From contig PUQB01000008.1 of assembly GCA_003024785.1 (NCBI GenBank), positions 126,868-190,867 on the forward strand: 64,000 bases of DNA, read 5' to 3'. Each line of letters begins with the position of its first letter. Positions within the stretch are counted from its first letter, which is position 1. Both the position numbers and the translations under genes were made by a program. Shown here in pieces: positions 1-11,210 of this stretch. The notes beneath the pieces were generated by a model. It was not told the DNA's origin, made no database searches, and saw only the letters and a list, made by a program, of their open reading frames with translations. This DNA comes from Selaginella tamariscina. Lineage: Eukaryota; Streptophyta; Lycopodiopsida; Selaginellales; Selaginellaceae.

Positions 1-320
1 TGGCTTATGAGTTGGATCTTCCTCCAGAGTTGGGAACAATACACAATGTGTTTCATGTCAATTTGCTCGAGCCATTCCACAAAGATGAGAAACATCCGCA
101 AAGATATGAAAACTTACGTCCGCCCCCTGAGCTGGTTCATGAAGGTACGGAGTACGAAGTCGAATCCATATTGGGCAAAAGGAAGGTTTATGGACCGCGA
201 AAACGTAAGTTTGAGTATTGTCAAATGGAAAGGCTATCCGGCGTGCGAATCGACATGGGAACCATTGGAGAATCTACAAACGCGATGGAGTTGGTGAATG
301 AAGGCAAGGTCTCAAACTAA
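1..320 (+). pseudogene. 3' end of Ty3/gypsy element A polyprotein (integrase tail and chromodomain)
   Basis: This is the C-terminal end of a Ty3/gypsy pol polyprotein that begins outside the window. Visible are the GPY/F-type tail (a VFHVNLLEPF motif around base 50-80) and a chromodomain (EYEVESIL near base 150-175, then VKWKGYPACESTWEP near 220-265). The two halves of the chromodomain lie in different frames, so a short indel near base 213-220 breaks it. In chromoviruses this domain directs integration to particular chromatin. It is followed by a purine-rich tract (about 690-700) and the 3' LTR at 702. Family assignment is firm; the copy is inactive as read. Confidence 0.85.
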
Positions 321-689
321 TTAAGGAATAAAGTTATTTCTTCTTAACCTAGGGGCCGACAGACAACATTAACTAGAGGCCTCCGATATAAATTCTAGTT
401 AACTAAAAGAAATTAACTAACTTGTTGTCTGTGTCGGGTGACAGACTTTGCAGACGTGCAAAAGGTCTCCAAATGACTTCTTGTCGCAGGTGGTACCTCC
501 GGCAGCTGAGTTTCACTCAGTGAACGACGGTTCTGAAGTATTTGGCTTCGCGTAATGCAAGGGGGGTAATAAAACTTGTGAACTTTTTGCTGACTCCGCA
601 TAGAGTGATTAGCGTTAGTTTTCAGTTAATTTTTCCTAACCTAGTCTAGTCTTGGAGTTAGACGTCAACGAGGACGTTGACATTTTCAA

Positions 690-701
690 AGGCGGGGAGT
701 G
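690..701 (+). other. Polypurine tract of gypsy element A
   Basis: A purine-rich stretch (ggcggggag) lies directly before the LTR start at 702, the expected place for the plus-strand primer of an LTR retrotransposon. It shows that the LTR at 702 is the 3' LTR of the element whose coding end lies at 1-320. Confidence 0.6.
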
Positions 702-1662
702 TGTCATAGTTTTTACTATGACTCGACCCTTTACTTTGGGGTTTGACTGTTGTTACCTACTGGATTATGTGACGAACCCTAGATGTAGAAGAAACAGGCC
801 CGCATAGTGCACTTGGGTATCTAGTGATGGTCCGGCCGGGTGTCGTTAGGTATTTGCAAGAAACTCTAGGCGAAGCTAGCACTTCCATTTAGAAACCCTC
901 CCCCGTTTTGACGTTCCAGGTTAGGGTTCTTCGCAAATTATAGCTTGTCAAAATAAGGGTTAGGGACACCCTAGGGTTGACCTAACCCTAGGGTTGCCCT
1001 AACCCCACGTCCTAAACCCCCCCCTAGGGGTTAGGTTTAGGATTAGGTTAGGACAACCATTTTCTCTAAGGGCTGGCATTTCCGTGCCAGCCCACTTACT
1101 CACTTAGGTAAACAGGGGGGGGGGGTCCGTCACATAAATAAGGTAGAGTATATGTAGTGAGGCTTCCTGGGTTCAAAAGAGAGCTCGTTAACCTCCTACC
1201 GGTGCAAGCTAAGCTTGTGTCGTCAAGGTGCAACCCTCGTTGTGCCGCCCAAACTTCCACACGACAGGGGTACAACCCACCCTAGGGTTAGACTATCCTT
1301 ATCGTTGGCAGGATCTTGCCTTTGAGATAGGGCACGTCACTTCCAAGGAGTTAGTCAGATTCCTTGGTCCGAAAACCTGCTCGCAAGCTCAAAGGCATTG
1401 CCCGAGTTCACGTTCCGCAAACTAGTGGTTGAGGCCTTGCTCCGGCCGCCTCAACCACGCCAAGCTAGGAACGACACCTAAGCTCGGCTAGTCCGTGTAT
1501 CCTGATTCACAAGGTGAGTCTCGTTCGTGGACTTAGTCAGTTAGGGTTTAATTCCTAAGGGCTTGGGTTCCTAATACGGGTTACTTTACCAGATTCCGTG
1601 GGGTTTCCAGAGAGGGTTGGCACTGGCAAGCCGCCTTTGTGGCACAGGTAAAAACTCTGACA
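702..1662 (+). repeat. 3' LTR of gypsy element A (LTR family 1, forward copy)
   Basis: The LTR starts TGTCATAGTTTTTACTATGAC and ends GGTAAAAACTCTGACA, so it has TG...CA ends. Its start and end match, in reverse complement, the two longer copies at 3619-5387 and 5453-7125. It is about 961 bp against 1.7 kb for those, so one version has a large internal indel. It contains a TATA-like cacataaataagg near 1131 and a G-run near 1118-1127. Many CCCTAA/TTAGGG-like words occur in it. Confidence 0.8.
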
Positions 1663-1996
1663 AACTCATGTCCACTCGAGTCTTTATATTTCATGATTAT
1701 GGCCACCTCATGTGATTATAACCAAGTCTTAATATTGAGCACTCCAAACTCAATATTCAAGAGATACCATACTATACTTTGACAAGTCATTTATAATCAA
1801 TCTTAAAAGACTATCATAAATACTTTCAAAGTTTAAGATATGAATATCTCAATGAATGAGGTGATAGGAAACCTCATATTTTTGAACTGGATATTGGACC
1901 ATACGTTAGAAACCTTGAACTACAATCATCAAGAAGGGACACCATCTTCTTGAGCTAATCCTGCTACTCAATATTATACTTACAAGAATATTGAAC

Positions 1997-2058
1997 CAAC
2001 TCAAGGAACACCATCCAAACCTTGAGACAACTCAAGGAACACCATCCAAACCTTGAGA
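1997..2058. repeat. 31-bp direct tandem duplication
   Basis: Two adjacent copies of a unit beginning aactcaaggaacaccatcca and ending accttgaga, with a third diverged copy (acccaaggaatac...aaaccttgag) at about 2074-2100. It is a local duplication in the non-coding retroelement-associated tract; no function is apparent. Confidence 0.8.
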
Positions 2059-3603
2059 TAGAACTAATAACTAACCCAAGGAATACAATGAAACCTTGAG
2101 TCAAGAATAGTTTTATTTTTCAATAATCCAAAGAACTGAAGATACTTACTTTATAAGTTCTTTAAGTGCCCACATTTGCGACCATGATGCAAAGTCAAGA
2201 AACCGTCTTTTGAATAATCATATTCGACTCAAAAAAATGATATTGATATTGAAAACCAATATCAACTTTTACTTCTCATTGAATACCGACTCTCTAAGAG
2301 GTACATGCACTTAAACCTCTAAAATGTATACTCAACTAATCTCCGACTTATTTGACACCACCACACATAACTTATTAAACTTAGCAAGTTTCCTTACTTA
2401 GTCAATAAGCAGAGTGGAGAATCCCAAATCATGCTCTTCTTAACCAAGGAATCATCCTTGTTCAAGAGCTTATCCCCACATTGCAAACAATGTTACAGAT
2501 TTCAAGATTAAAGAGTTAACAATGAAAATGCACAAGTGTGCGCCGAACGCCTTCACTATGCAAGTCCTTATTACTCAGTAAACTGAAAATGTAAACGTAT
2601 GTTTCCAACATTTCTCTTTTTGATAGATCATGCCATCTATCCCAAAACTGTATCGATAAAAAACCGAAATCCTCAAGCTATTATCCCAAGTCTCTCTCAT
2701 GATCCCATATGAGACAACTTCATAATCAAGTTAGTCGAGCTAGCTAACTTAAATACAGAGTGCGCACTTACAACTAACTAAGGTTTCATGTTATACTTTG
2801 TTCAAATCAAGGGACTTGAATTTAGTAAACTACTTCCACCTAATGTTACTTGCAGCTAACGTCATCAATATATACAACGAACATTAGACAATACTTTGAC
2901 TACATTGGATCTTCAAACCCATTGCTTAACATATTTATCATATGTTAATATTTGACTTTCTTTTGTATTATAAGTTCATCACCATAGTTTGCTTCTGGAG
3001 TTACACTCTGGAAAACACGCACTATAATGAGAGCTTATTTTAAACTTCTGTCAAAATGTAGTGTTCACTCTTATGTTTGAATATCCCCCTTCTCCCAAAG
3101 TCAAAGACGCACTTCTAAACATAAGTCTTTCCCCATTTAACACTATTGCCGAACCTAATATTGAATCTTGACATATCAAAGGACATTGTCACGTTCTCAA
3201 TCATGTGTTATCCCAAATTCAACACCTTAAAGAAAAGAAAATTTTTCAATAATGCGTAGACTTAGGATATCACAAGACACACCTCACAAGACTTAGTTTG
3301 TAAACTAGAACAAACTAACATGCCTTATCTTGTGGAAGTAAATGGTGAAGTAACCTGGATAACCATAAGGTAAAATAACTTGGCATACAACTTGGAAGCT
3401 GACTTCCAAGTGCTACCTTCTAAGTCCATAACCCACACCCACTTATGAAGTAGGTGTACTCTAAAGAGTTATAGATCTCAGGACCAACTCTCTACGCAGA
3501 ATTCAGACATTAGCTGAAAGTGATAGAGTACTTCAAGAATTTAGAATTAGCTAAACCCTAAAACACACCACACTTGAGGCAGTCCTACTGACCGTAGATA
3601 ATA

Positions 3604-3618
3604 GCTCCGCTACCAAAT
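3604..3618 (-). other. Putative primer-binding site next to the antisense LTR
   Basis: On the minus strand the bases just after the LTR end read TTTGGTAGCGGAGC, close to the plant retrotransposon primer-binding site complementary to initiator methionyl-tRNA. If correct, the LTR at 3619-5387 is a 5' LTR of a minus-strand element running toward base 1663, not a solo LTR. Confidence 0.45.
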
Positions 3619-5387
3619 GTTAGAGTTTTTACCCGAAGGGCCAACACATGGCAACACATGGCTGCAAGGCGGCCATTCGATGTTATAACCCTATATGAGC
3701 AGCGCTAAGTCTTCTAGAACAACCCCAACGACCCCTAGGGTTAGACTCTAATGCCTAAGTGGACAAAAGACTTAGGGTTTAGCCTAAGTCTCCCTAAAAT
3801 GTCTACCCCCAGAACCCTTGAGGGATAACCCTAGTTGACTTAGGGTTTAGCCTAAGTTTCCCTAGAGTGTTTGCCCCCAAAACCCTTTGAGGGATAACCC
3901 TAGTTGACTTAGGGTCCTACACTAGAAGACCTAGACATGCTCATGCCCTAACCCCACAAAGGAGATGTGTCTCACACACATGACAGAGCTAAGGCATCGT
4001 CACTTACCCCTCGAGGAATCACCCTCATCCGGGAGTACAACCCCTTTAGGGCAACAAGGGGTACCCTGAACCATGACTAACCCCTAAGGGTTTGAGTGGC
4101 CAAGTCATATCCTAGACCTAGGGCTAGTACTTAGTGAGGACACGAGTGTGGGCCGTAGGTGGACACGAGTGTTCTGCTAAGCAAACTTCCTAAGGCTAGG
4201 TTAGGATAACCCTAAGTACATGACCTTGCGAGTGTCTCATGATAGGGCTTTTGCTAATGAGTTTAGGTTGTTCAACCCTTAGATCCTAAGGAGAAGACCC
4301 CTAGCCAAGTGTGCCAAAGCACACCTAGTTACGAGACCTAACCTCCCTTGAGCGAATGCTCAAGGTTTAGCACCCTAGTGCAAACACAAGCATGTATGTT
4401 TACTTGAGTATCCAACCCCTTGGCGACAAACCCATGACACAACCCCAAAGGGCGTGCCTCGGGCATTGTATCGTGTGACGTCTAGCCCAGTGTCACATCT
4501 CCATGTGACACTGCCTTCCACGATGTGGGCTATCATGCCATAGCCCTTTAGATTTGAGAGTTGCACCAAGTGCCACAAACATGGCCCCTAAATGCCAACT
4601 CTAGAACCCTTAGTGAACCCTTAGGAACTGGTAATGTGAACTATCAAACAAGATTCCACACCCACAGTTGGACAAGGACACAGATGTGCCTTGCTTGGCC
4701 GTGAGTGCTACACCTAGCTTGACGTGGAGGAGGAGGCTGGAGACAAGCCTCAACCTCTGCCTCTTAGAACGGGCATTCCAACAAGACCTCCCAGGCATGG
4801 ATTCGCCAACGTTAAGGGTAAGCTACCTCGAAGGTGGGACGTACCCCTGGCATCTGGAAGTTAGGGCGGCACAACAGAGGGTTGTGCCTTGACGACACAA
4901 ACTAGAGCTTGCACCGGGAGAAGAGTAACGAGTTCAGTCATGAACCCAGGAACCCTCACTCCTACATACTCTACCTTATTTATGTGACAAAGCCCCCCCC
5001 CCTATTTTCCTATTTACATAAGTGGGTTAGCACTGAAATCTCATTCCCAGAGGGAACATACTTGGTGAGTTATCCATCAACCCCTAAACCCTAACTTGTC
5101 AAACCTAGGGGTATTTCTAAACATATCCAACACGTCGAACTCACCGGAACTAACCATTAACCCAATCGGGACACAGAAAACGAGGGTAAGAGTTTTTTAA
5201 AAGGTAAGTGCTATCTTCGCTTAGAGTTTCTCGCGATATCTAAGGACAGCCGGCCGGACTACCCCTAAACACCTAAGTGCACTAAGTGGGGCTGTTTCTC
5301 ACTACATCTAGGGCTTGCCAACATAGTACAGTAGGTAACAACAGTCAACGTCCAAAGTAAAGAAGAGTCATAGTAAAAACTATGACA
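3619..5387 (-). repeat. LTR family 1, reverse-oriented copy 1
   Basis: About 1.77 kb. On the minus strand it begins TGTCATAGTTTTTACTATGAC at 5387 and ends GGTAAAAACTCTAACA at 3619. It is closely similar over its length to 5453-7125 and shares termini with 702-1662. Open frames inside it are short and are LTR sequence, not genes. It abuts the 5' leader of gypsy element B, whose own 5' LTR is not visible, so it probably inserted into or replaced B's left end. Confidence 0.8.
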
Positions 5388-5452
5388 TCTATTCCTTTAT
5401 TGTAGATTTTGTCCTTTCTTCGTCCATGGATCCACAACAGACAAATCCTTTA
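5388..5452 (+). pseudogene. Gypsy element B: start of gag, split by an LTR insertion
   Basis: This 65-bp island lies between two reverse LTRs. It contains an ATG at 5426 followed by nine codons (MDPQQTNPL) that continue in phase after the LTR insertion at 7126 onward (SVEQLF...), once one copy of the CTTTA/CTTTG target duplication is removed. It is therefore the N-terminus of the gag gene of element B, cut off from the rest by the solo LTR at 5453-7125. Confidence 0.65.
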
Positions 5453-7125
5453 TGTCAAAGTTTTAACCCGAAGGGCTAACACGTGGCCGCTAAGTGGCCA
5501 TTCAACATCATCACCCTGTGTGAGCAACGCTAAGTCTTCCAAGATAACCCTAAGAGTCTGACTTAGAAGCCCAATTAGGCAGAAGACTTAGAGTACTACC
5601 CTAAGTCCCCTAGAATGACCATCCCCTAAACCCTAGAGGATAACCTGAGTAGACTTTTAGGATCCTATCCCAGTAGACCTAGGCATGCTCATGCCCTAAT
5701 CCCACAAAGGAGATGTGTCTCACACATACCCCCGTGACAGAGCCAAGGCATCGTCACTTACTCCTTGAGGAATCACCCTCATTCAGGAGTATAACCGCTT
5801 TAGGGCGACAAGGGGTACTCTAAACCACAACTAACCCCTAAGGGTTTGAGTGGCCAAGTCATACCCTAGACCAACGACTAATACTTAATGAGGACACGAG
5901 TGTGCGCCTTAGGCGAACACGAGTGCTCTGCTAAGCAAACTCCTTAAGACTAGGTTTGGATAACCCTAAGTACATGACCTTGTGAGTGTTTCACGAAAAG
6001 GCTTCTGCTAACAAGCTTAGGTTGTTCAACCCCTAGATTCCAAGGAGAACACTCCCCTAGCTAAGTGTGCCTAAGCACACCTAGTTACGAGACTTAACCT
6101 CCCTTGAGCAAATGCCCAAGGCTTAACACCCTAGTGCGAGCACAAGCATGTCTTTTTGCTAGAGTATCCAACCCCTTAATGACAATCCCATGACACAATC
6201 TCAAAGGGCGTGCCTTGGGCGTTGTATCGTGTGAGGTCTAGCCCAATGTCACATCTCCATGTGACACTACCTTCCACAATGTGGGCTATCATGCCATAGC
6301 CCTTAGATTTGAGAGTTGCACCAAGTGCCACAAACGTGGCTCCTAAATGCCAACTCTAGAACCCCTCAGTGAACCCTCAAGAACTAGGCAACATGAACCT
6401 GTTAAACAAGATCCACGCCCATAATTGGACAAGGACATGGATGTGCCTTGCTTGGCCGTGAGTGCTACACCTAACTTAACGTGGAGGAGGTTGGAGACAA
6501 GCCTTAACCTTTGCTTCTTGAAACATGCATCCCAACAAGACCTCCCATGCATGGATTCGCCAACGTTGACGACACAAGCTAGAACTTGCACCAAGAGAAG
6601 AGTAATGAGCTTAGTCATGAACTCAAGAACCCTCACTCCTACATACTCTACCTTATTTATATGACGGAGCCCCTGCCCCCGTCCCCCCCCCCCCCCCCCC
6701 CGCTTTTCCTATATGTGTAAGTGGGTTGGCACTAAATTAGCTAGCCCCTTATTAAGTTAATGAGAGAGTGTTTAACTTAGCCTAGCTCTAACCCTTAAAC
6801 CCTACCCAAGGGGTGGGGGTTTCTAGGGCGTGGGTTAGGGTAACCCTAAGGTTAGGTCAACCCTAGGGGTGTTCCTAACCCTATTTAACATGCCAAACTC
6901 ATCTTACTAGGACGTTAAAATCGGGGGTGGATTCTCTAAAAAGTAAGTGCTACCTTCACTTAGAGTTTCTCGCGACATCTAAAGATAACCGGCTAGACTA
7001 CCCTAAACACTTAAGTGCACTAAGCAGGGCTGTTTCTCACTATATCTAAGGTCCATCAAATAGTACAATAGGTAACACAGTCAACGTCCAAAGTAAATGG
7101 TCGAGTCATAGTAAAAACTATGACA
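5453..7125 (-). repeat. Solo LTR of family 1 inserted in gag of element B
   Basis: About 1.67 kb with TG...CA ends on the minus strand (TGTCATAGTTTT at 7125, ACTTTGACA at 5453). It is flanked by CTTTA (5448-5452) and CTTTG (7126-7130), a 5-bp target duplication with one mismatch, so it inserted alone, or recombined to a solo LTR, inside the gag of element B. A long C-run sits near 6686-6703. No polypurine tract or primer site adjoins it, consistent with a solo LTR. Confidence 0.75.
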
Positions 7126-7667
7126 CTTTGTCTGTGGAACAACTATTCATGTAGTTGTTGGATGCCATGCGGATGCAACTGAACAATCACTCTTAGTTGA
7201 TGGCAGCATTAACAACCCAGGGTACTCCTTCTGCTCATGTTGCAAACCCCCGCATCCGACCGGATTTCTTTCGCGAAAATCCTAGAGATGATGTGTACCA
7301 TTGATTTGACCATTTCACCGGTTGCCACATATCATTCATGGGATGTGCTCAGTGTCTGCGCGAGTTTCCTACTTGTCTTCAAGGGACAATGTTGCAATGG
7401 TACAATGGTCTGAACATTGCAACTCGTGGAGATTGGAGTATTCTTCCAAAGATCTTCAAACGTGCATTTGGGCATGTGGATGATTGTGACGATGCTTTTC
7501 AGCAATTACATCATATTCGTCAGGAGCCATCTAAGTTGGTGATACAGTTTGGTATTTGCTTTCGGAGCCTTTTGCTGAGTGTAGAACCTAACATGTCGAA
7601 ACGCATCAAGTTAGGTATGTTATGGCCAGCACTTCGTCAAGACCTTGTGGGGCTTGTGCATGCCTAG
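7126..7667 (+). pseudogene. Gypsy element B gag, middle part
   Basis: Degenerate gag of a Ty3/gypsy element. It continues from 5452 and shows the usual plant gag order: an N-terminal QLF..LLDAMRMQ segment, then the retrotransposon-gag core from about 7338 with LQGTMLQWYNGL and a WSILPKIFKRAFG stretch. It carries stop codons, for example at the former CAG near 7151. It is cut at 7663-7667 (CCTAG) by element C and resumes at 13453. Confidence 0.75.
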
Positions 7668-8168
7668 TGTCACGACCCGATACAGAATACAGGATTCCGG
7701 ATACAGGATATGAGTTGCAGGACTTTCCTACAAGATATTCCTACCAGGATTCTGGACACAGGATTCGGTTGCAGGATATTCCTACAGGATATGCCACAGG
7801 ATATGCCTAGAGGATAAGGGACATGTGGACTCATCTTAGCCTCTGCATGCATGCAATCACTTTTGCATGCATGCAACCACTTTTAGCACTCATGCCTAGA
7901 TTAGCTCTTGGAGTTGTGAGCATAAAAGCTCCGACCTAATTGTTGTAATTAGTTACTATCAACACCAGTCTTACTACGATCAATCTCGTCTTGTCTTGTT
8001 CTTGTCTTGTTTTCTGTCCTTTCCTGGCTCGCTCCTGTTTCCTGTCCTGCTCCTGGATCCTGTCCTGCTTCTGTCTTGTTCCTGGATCTTGTCCTGCGCT
8101 TTCCTATCTTGCTCCCGGATCCTATCCTGATTCTGTCTTGCTCCTAGATCCGTCCTATTCCTATTCCT
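7668..8168 (+). repeat. 5' LTR of gypsy element C (truncated at its right end)
   Basis: It begins TGTCACGACCCGATACAGAA, identical to the start of the 3' LTR at 12839, and follows that LTR almost base for base to about 8168 (cctattcctagt). There it jumps straight into mid-gag sequence. The last ~110 bp of the LTR, the primer-binding site and the gag N-terminus are therefore deleted. A TATA-like gcataaaagc lies near 7919-7928. The sequence is built from repeated CAGGAT/CCTGT words. Confidence 0.85.
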
Positions 8169-8850
8169 AGTTGACTGATGCTCAAAAGGTGGGTCTTTTG
8201 GCATTCCTTACTAAATGGATCTCCACGGGCTTGGGTTGCCCCCTTGCTGGAGTGTGACGATCCATTGATGGAAGACTTTGAAGGTTTCGTGGCTGCCTTT
8301 GAAGCCTGTTTTGGAGATCCTGATAAGTACCGTTCTGCATGCACGAAGTTACGGAAGCTCACTCAAGGATCCCGACCAGCTTCCGTCTATGCATCCGAAT
8401 TTCAGTAACTTTGCACGAACATTCCATGGAACAAAACTGCATTGATCGAACACTTCCGTTTTGGGTTGAGGATGACGTGAAGGACCTTCTCCTTACGTTA
8501 CCGAATGCCCAAACATTAGCGGAGATCATGTAACAAGCTGTTCGTTGCGACAACCGTTTGTTTGAGCGTCGTCAGGAAAGATCCCGTCAGCAGTTCCTGC
8601 AAACCAATCCTGCAGCTGTGGTACATGTTCCTGCACCACCTTTTGGAGTAGTTCCTATGGAGGTTGAGAAATCCAAGCGTTGGCTCTCTTTCCGCTGCTG
8701 AGAAGCAACGTCGTCGCAGTGAAAACCTGTGCTTGTTGTGGTACAAGGTGGCAGATTGTCCTATTAAAGCCAGGAACTTCAAGACACGTGAAGTTGAAGC
8801 TGAAGTTCAGTCGGAAAACTCCAATGTCCACTTTGTCTAGGAGCCGCGAA
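8169..8850 (+). pseudogene. Gypsy element C gag remnant
   Basis: Broken gag reading frames. One segment (8178-8408) carries a typical gag core: a WVAPLLE segment, EDFEGFVAAFEACFGDPD, and a RKLTQGSRPASVYASEFQ segment. This is the retrotransposon gag family seen in plant and fungal gypsy elements. Further pieces follow in other frames to about 8830, where a damaged CCHC zinc-knuckle region (NLCLLWY...ADCP) can be traced. Several stops and frame changes make it non-functional. Confidence 0.75.
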
Positions 8851-8851
8851 G

Positions 8852-9304
8852 TTGGACGTAGGTGCAGGCTCCATTGGTGCTGCTCATACCATCCCATCAC
8901 TTAAGTTTCCTGTACACATTCATCTTAATAATCGAGAGCTCATGGAGTTTGCCTTGTTAGACACTGGTGCAAATGCATGCTTCATGGATGATACGTTTGC
9001 AACTCAACATGGCATTTCGGTGGTGAAGTTGAAGCATGCAGTTCCTGTAGAGGTGGCCGATGGGCGTCTAATTGCTTCTGGCGCAGTTACCCATGCTACC
9101 GAACCTCTCTCCTGCAGGTATGGCACATTCAACTGTTCAATTTCCTTCAACTTGATTAAGACTCGGTCGACTCCTATCATTTTGGGCATGCCATGTTCGT
9201 TGTTGCAAATCCGTAGATCGACTGGAGGTTTAGGACGCTCACGTTTTCCTCTCCGACAGCTAGGATCAATCTTGTACCTTCCTGTGTGCAGGATACATCC
9301 TTAG
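8852..9304 (+). pseudogene. Gypsy element C aspartic protease region
   Basis: The frame encodes the retropepsin-like domain: ALLDTGANACFMD with the DTG catalytic triad (about 8955-8993), then an IILGMP end motif near 9177-9190. In the polyprotein this protease would separate gag from pol. The region is open but no longer continuous with gag or RT. It runs into a proline/serine-rich linker at about 9300-9890 made of CCTGT and CCTTCT repeats. Confidence 0.75.
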
Positions 9305-9890
9305 TATCTGAGGCAGTACAAGCTACAGGATTGACCGTGCCTGTTCCTGTACCAGTGTTGAAGACTCCTCCTCGACAGGATTCACCTCATATTAGTTCCT
9401 CAGCACATCCGCAGGCTCTCTCCACTCCTATAGTTTGCGGTGTCCTGTACATGGTTCTTCCAATCCTGTATCAGTGTCAAAGGTTCCTCCTCAACAGGAT
9501 CCACCTCCTGTTGATTCGTCAGCACATTCGCAGCTTTTTCCACTCTTGCGGAACCACGGACTCCTGTACAGGATTCTTCCAATCCTGTACACTCATCAAC
9601 ACCTACACAGGTTTTTTTCAATCCTGTCTTTCTGTTACCCTACTTCTGTTCCATCCCCCAAGATCCTTCCTCTTTTTCAGTCACAGCTCCCTCCTTCTCC
9701 TCTCCGAGTTCTTACCACTACCATGCATGAACTCGCCACTGATCCTGCTCCCTTCCACCTTTTTGCCTTTCAAGTAACTCCTACGTCCTCTTCTACCTTT
9801 CCTGTATCCGACTCTCCTGTTTTCTCCTTCTCCTTCTCCTTCTCCTTCTCCTTCTCCTCCTTCTTCCCTACCATCCAAGTACCACGACTT
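9305..9890 (+). other. Low-complexity linker between protease and RT of element C
   Basis: A C/T-rich stretch with many cctgt, aggatt and ccttct words, including a run of cctt/ctcctt repeats at about 9815-9870. Gypsy elements often have a Pro/Ser-rich spacer here before reverse transcriptase. No domain can be recognised and the frames overlap confusingly. Confidence 0.5.
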
Positions 9891-11210
9891 TAAGGACGTT
9901 TTTGACAAGCACAAGGCTGCAGTTCTTCCTGTTCACAGTCCTATGACTGTCTTATTGATCTTGCGGAAGGAAAGACTCCACCATTCGGACTGATTTATGC
10001 ATTGTCACCCACAGAGTTGGAGGTTCTTCGTCAGTACATTGAGACAACTTGGCATTCGGCTTCATTCATCACTCAAGTCCCCTGCATGAGCGCCTATCTT
10101 CTTTGTCAAGAAAAAGGATGGGAGTTTACGTTTGGTTGTGGACTACAGGGGTTTGAATCAAGTCACCATTCGGAATCGGTATCCGTTGCCATTGATCCCG
10201 GAACTTCTCGATCGGCTGCGAGGAGCAAAGGTGTTCACGAAGATCGACTTACGAGGGCCTACAACCTTGTACGGATTCGTCCCGGCGATGAGTGGAAGAC
10301 TGCCTTTCGTCAAGGTATGGACATTTTGAGTACATGGTAATGCCTTTCGGCCTTACCAATGCCCCAGCTGTGTTCCAACACATGGTGAACGACATTTTTC
10401 GTGACTTCTTGACCAGTTTGTGGTGATCTACCTCGACGACATCTTGATTTTCTCCAAGGACCAGGCGGTACATGACAAGCATGTACGACTAGTTTAGAGC
10501 GGCTTCGCGAGCATGGCCTGTACGCGAAGTTGGAGAAGTGTTTTTTTGATAAGGATTCGGTGAGTTCTTGGCTACATCGTCTCTCCTGCTGGCGTTTCCA
10601 TGGACATGCACAAGGTGAAGACCATCGTGGAGGGGAGAGGCCCAAGTCGGTACGAGATGTACAATGTTCCTTGGCTTTGCAAATTCTACAGGCGGTTCAT
10701 ATAGGATTTCTCCAAGCGTGTACTTCCACTCACAGAACTCACCAAGCGCCAGGACTTTTCTCTTGGTCCGACAAGGCGGAACACGCGTTCACAACACTCA
10801 AGGACGTTTTCACGACAACTCCGATTTTAGCACATCCTGACCCTTCTCATCCTTTCTTCATTGAAGCAGATGCCTCGGATTTTGCAGTAGGATCCGTGCT
10901 ATCGTAAGTTGGAGAGGACAAGTTGCTTCATCCTGTAGCTTTTCACTCTTGTAAGTTCCTGTCGGCGGAGATCAACTACGAGATTCATGACAAGGAACTC
11001 AAGGCCATTGTGGATTCGTTTGAGGAGTGACAACATTTCCTGGAAGGTGCTGCACATCCTATACAAGTTCTTACGGATCACAAGAACCTGGAGTACTTTC
11101 AAACGGCTCGGGTCCTCAGTCGGCGACAGGCTAGGTGGGCAGAGTTCCTATCACGTTTTGACTTTGTCATCGTCTACAGGCCCGACTTTCGGAATGGCAA
11201 GGCGAACGCA
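9891..11210 (+). pseudogene. Gypsy element C reverse transcriptase and RNase H, broken
   Basis: Ty3/gypsy RT pieces are spread over several frames: a [21 protein letters not shown] segment (10132-10190), a KIDLRG segment (10240), a MPFGLTNAP segment (about 10340-10365), and the catalytic YLDDILIF motif near 10428-10455. RNase H follows with an FSLG..AEHAFTTLKD segment (about 10750-10805) and IEADASDFAVGSVLS (10860-10905). At least four frame changes or stops interrupt it, so no RT polypeptide can be made from it as read. Confidence 0.8.

Larger units (their letters stand above)
1663..3618. other. Non-coding AT-rich tract between oppositely oriented LTRs
   Basis: About 1.96 kb with no convincing open frame on either strand, lying between a forward LTR (702-1662) and a reverse LTR (3619-5387) of the same family. 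Immediately below the reverse LTR, read on the minus strand, comes TTTGGTAGCGGAGC, which resembles the initiator-Met tRNA primer-binding site (canonical TGGTATCAGAGC). The tract may therefore be the internal region of a non-coding, LARD-like derivative read on the minus strand. A 31-bp tandem duplication lies at about 1997-2058. No gene is seen. Confidence 0.5.

Noticed and set aside
2000-2060. Possible CRISPR-like direct repeats
   Set aside because: Only two adjacent copies without spacers, in plant retroelement DNA.
4375-6664. Several 60-100-codon frames on both strands
   Set aside because: They occur at matching positions in the two LTR copies and lie within LTR sequence; the repeats, not protein coding, explain them.
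7980-8204. Minus-strand frame rich in Arg/Asp/Gln (repeated QDR)
   Set aside because: It is the reverse of the CCTGT/CTTGT word array in the LTR of element C.
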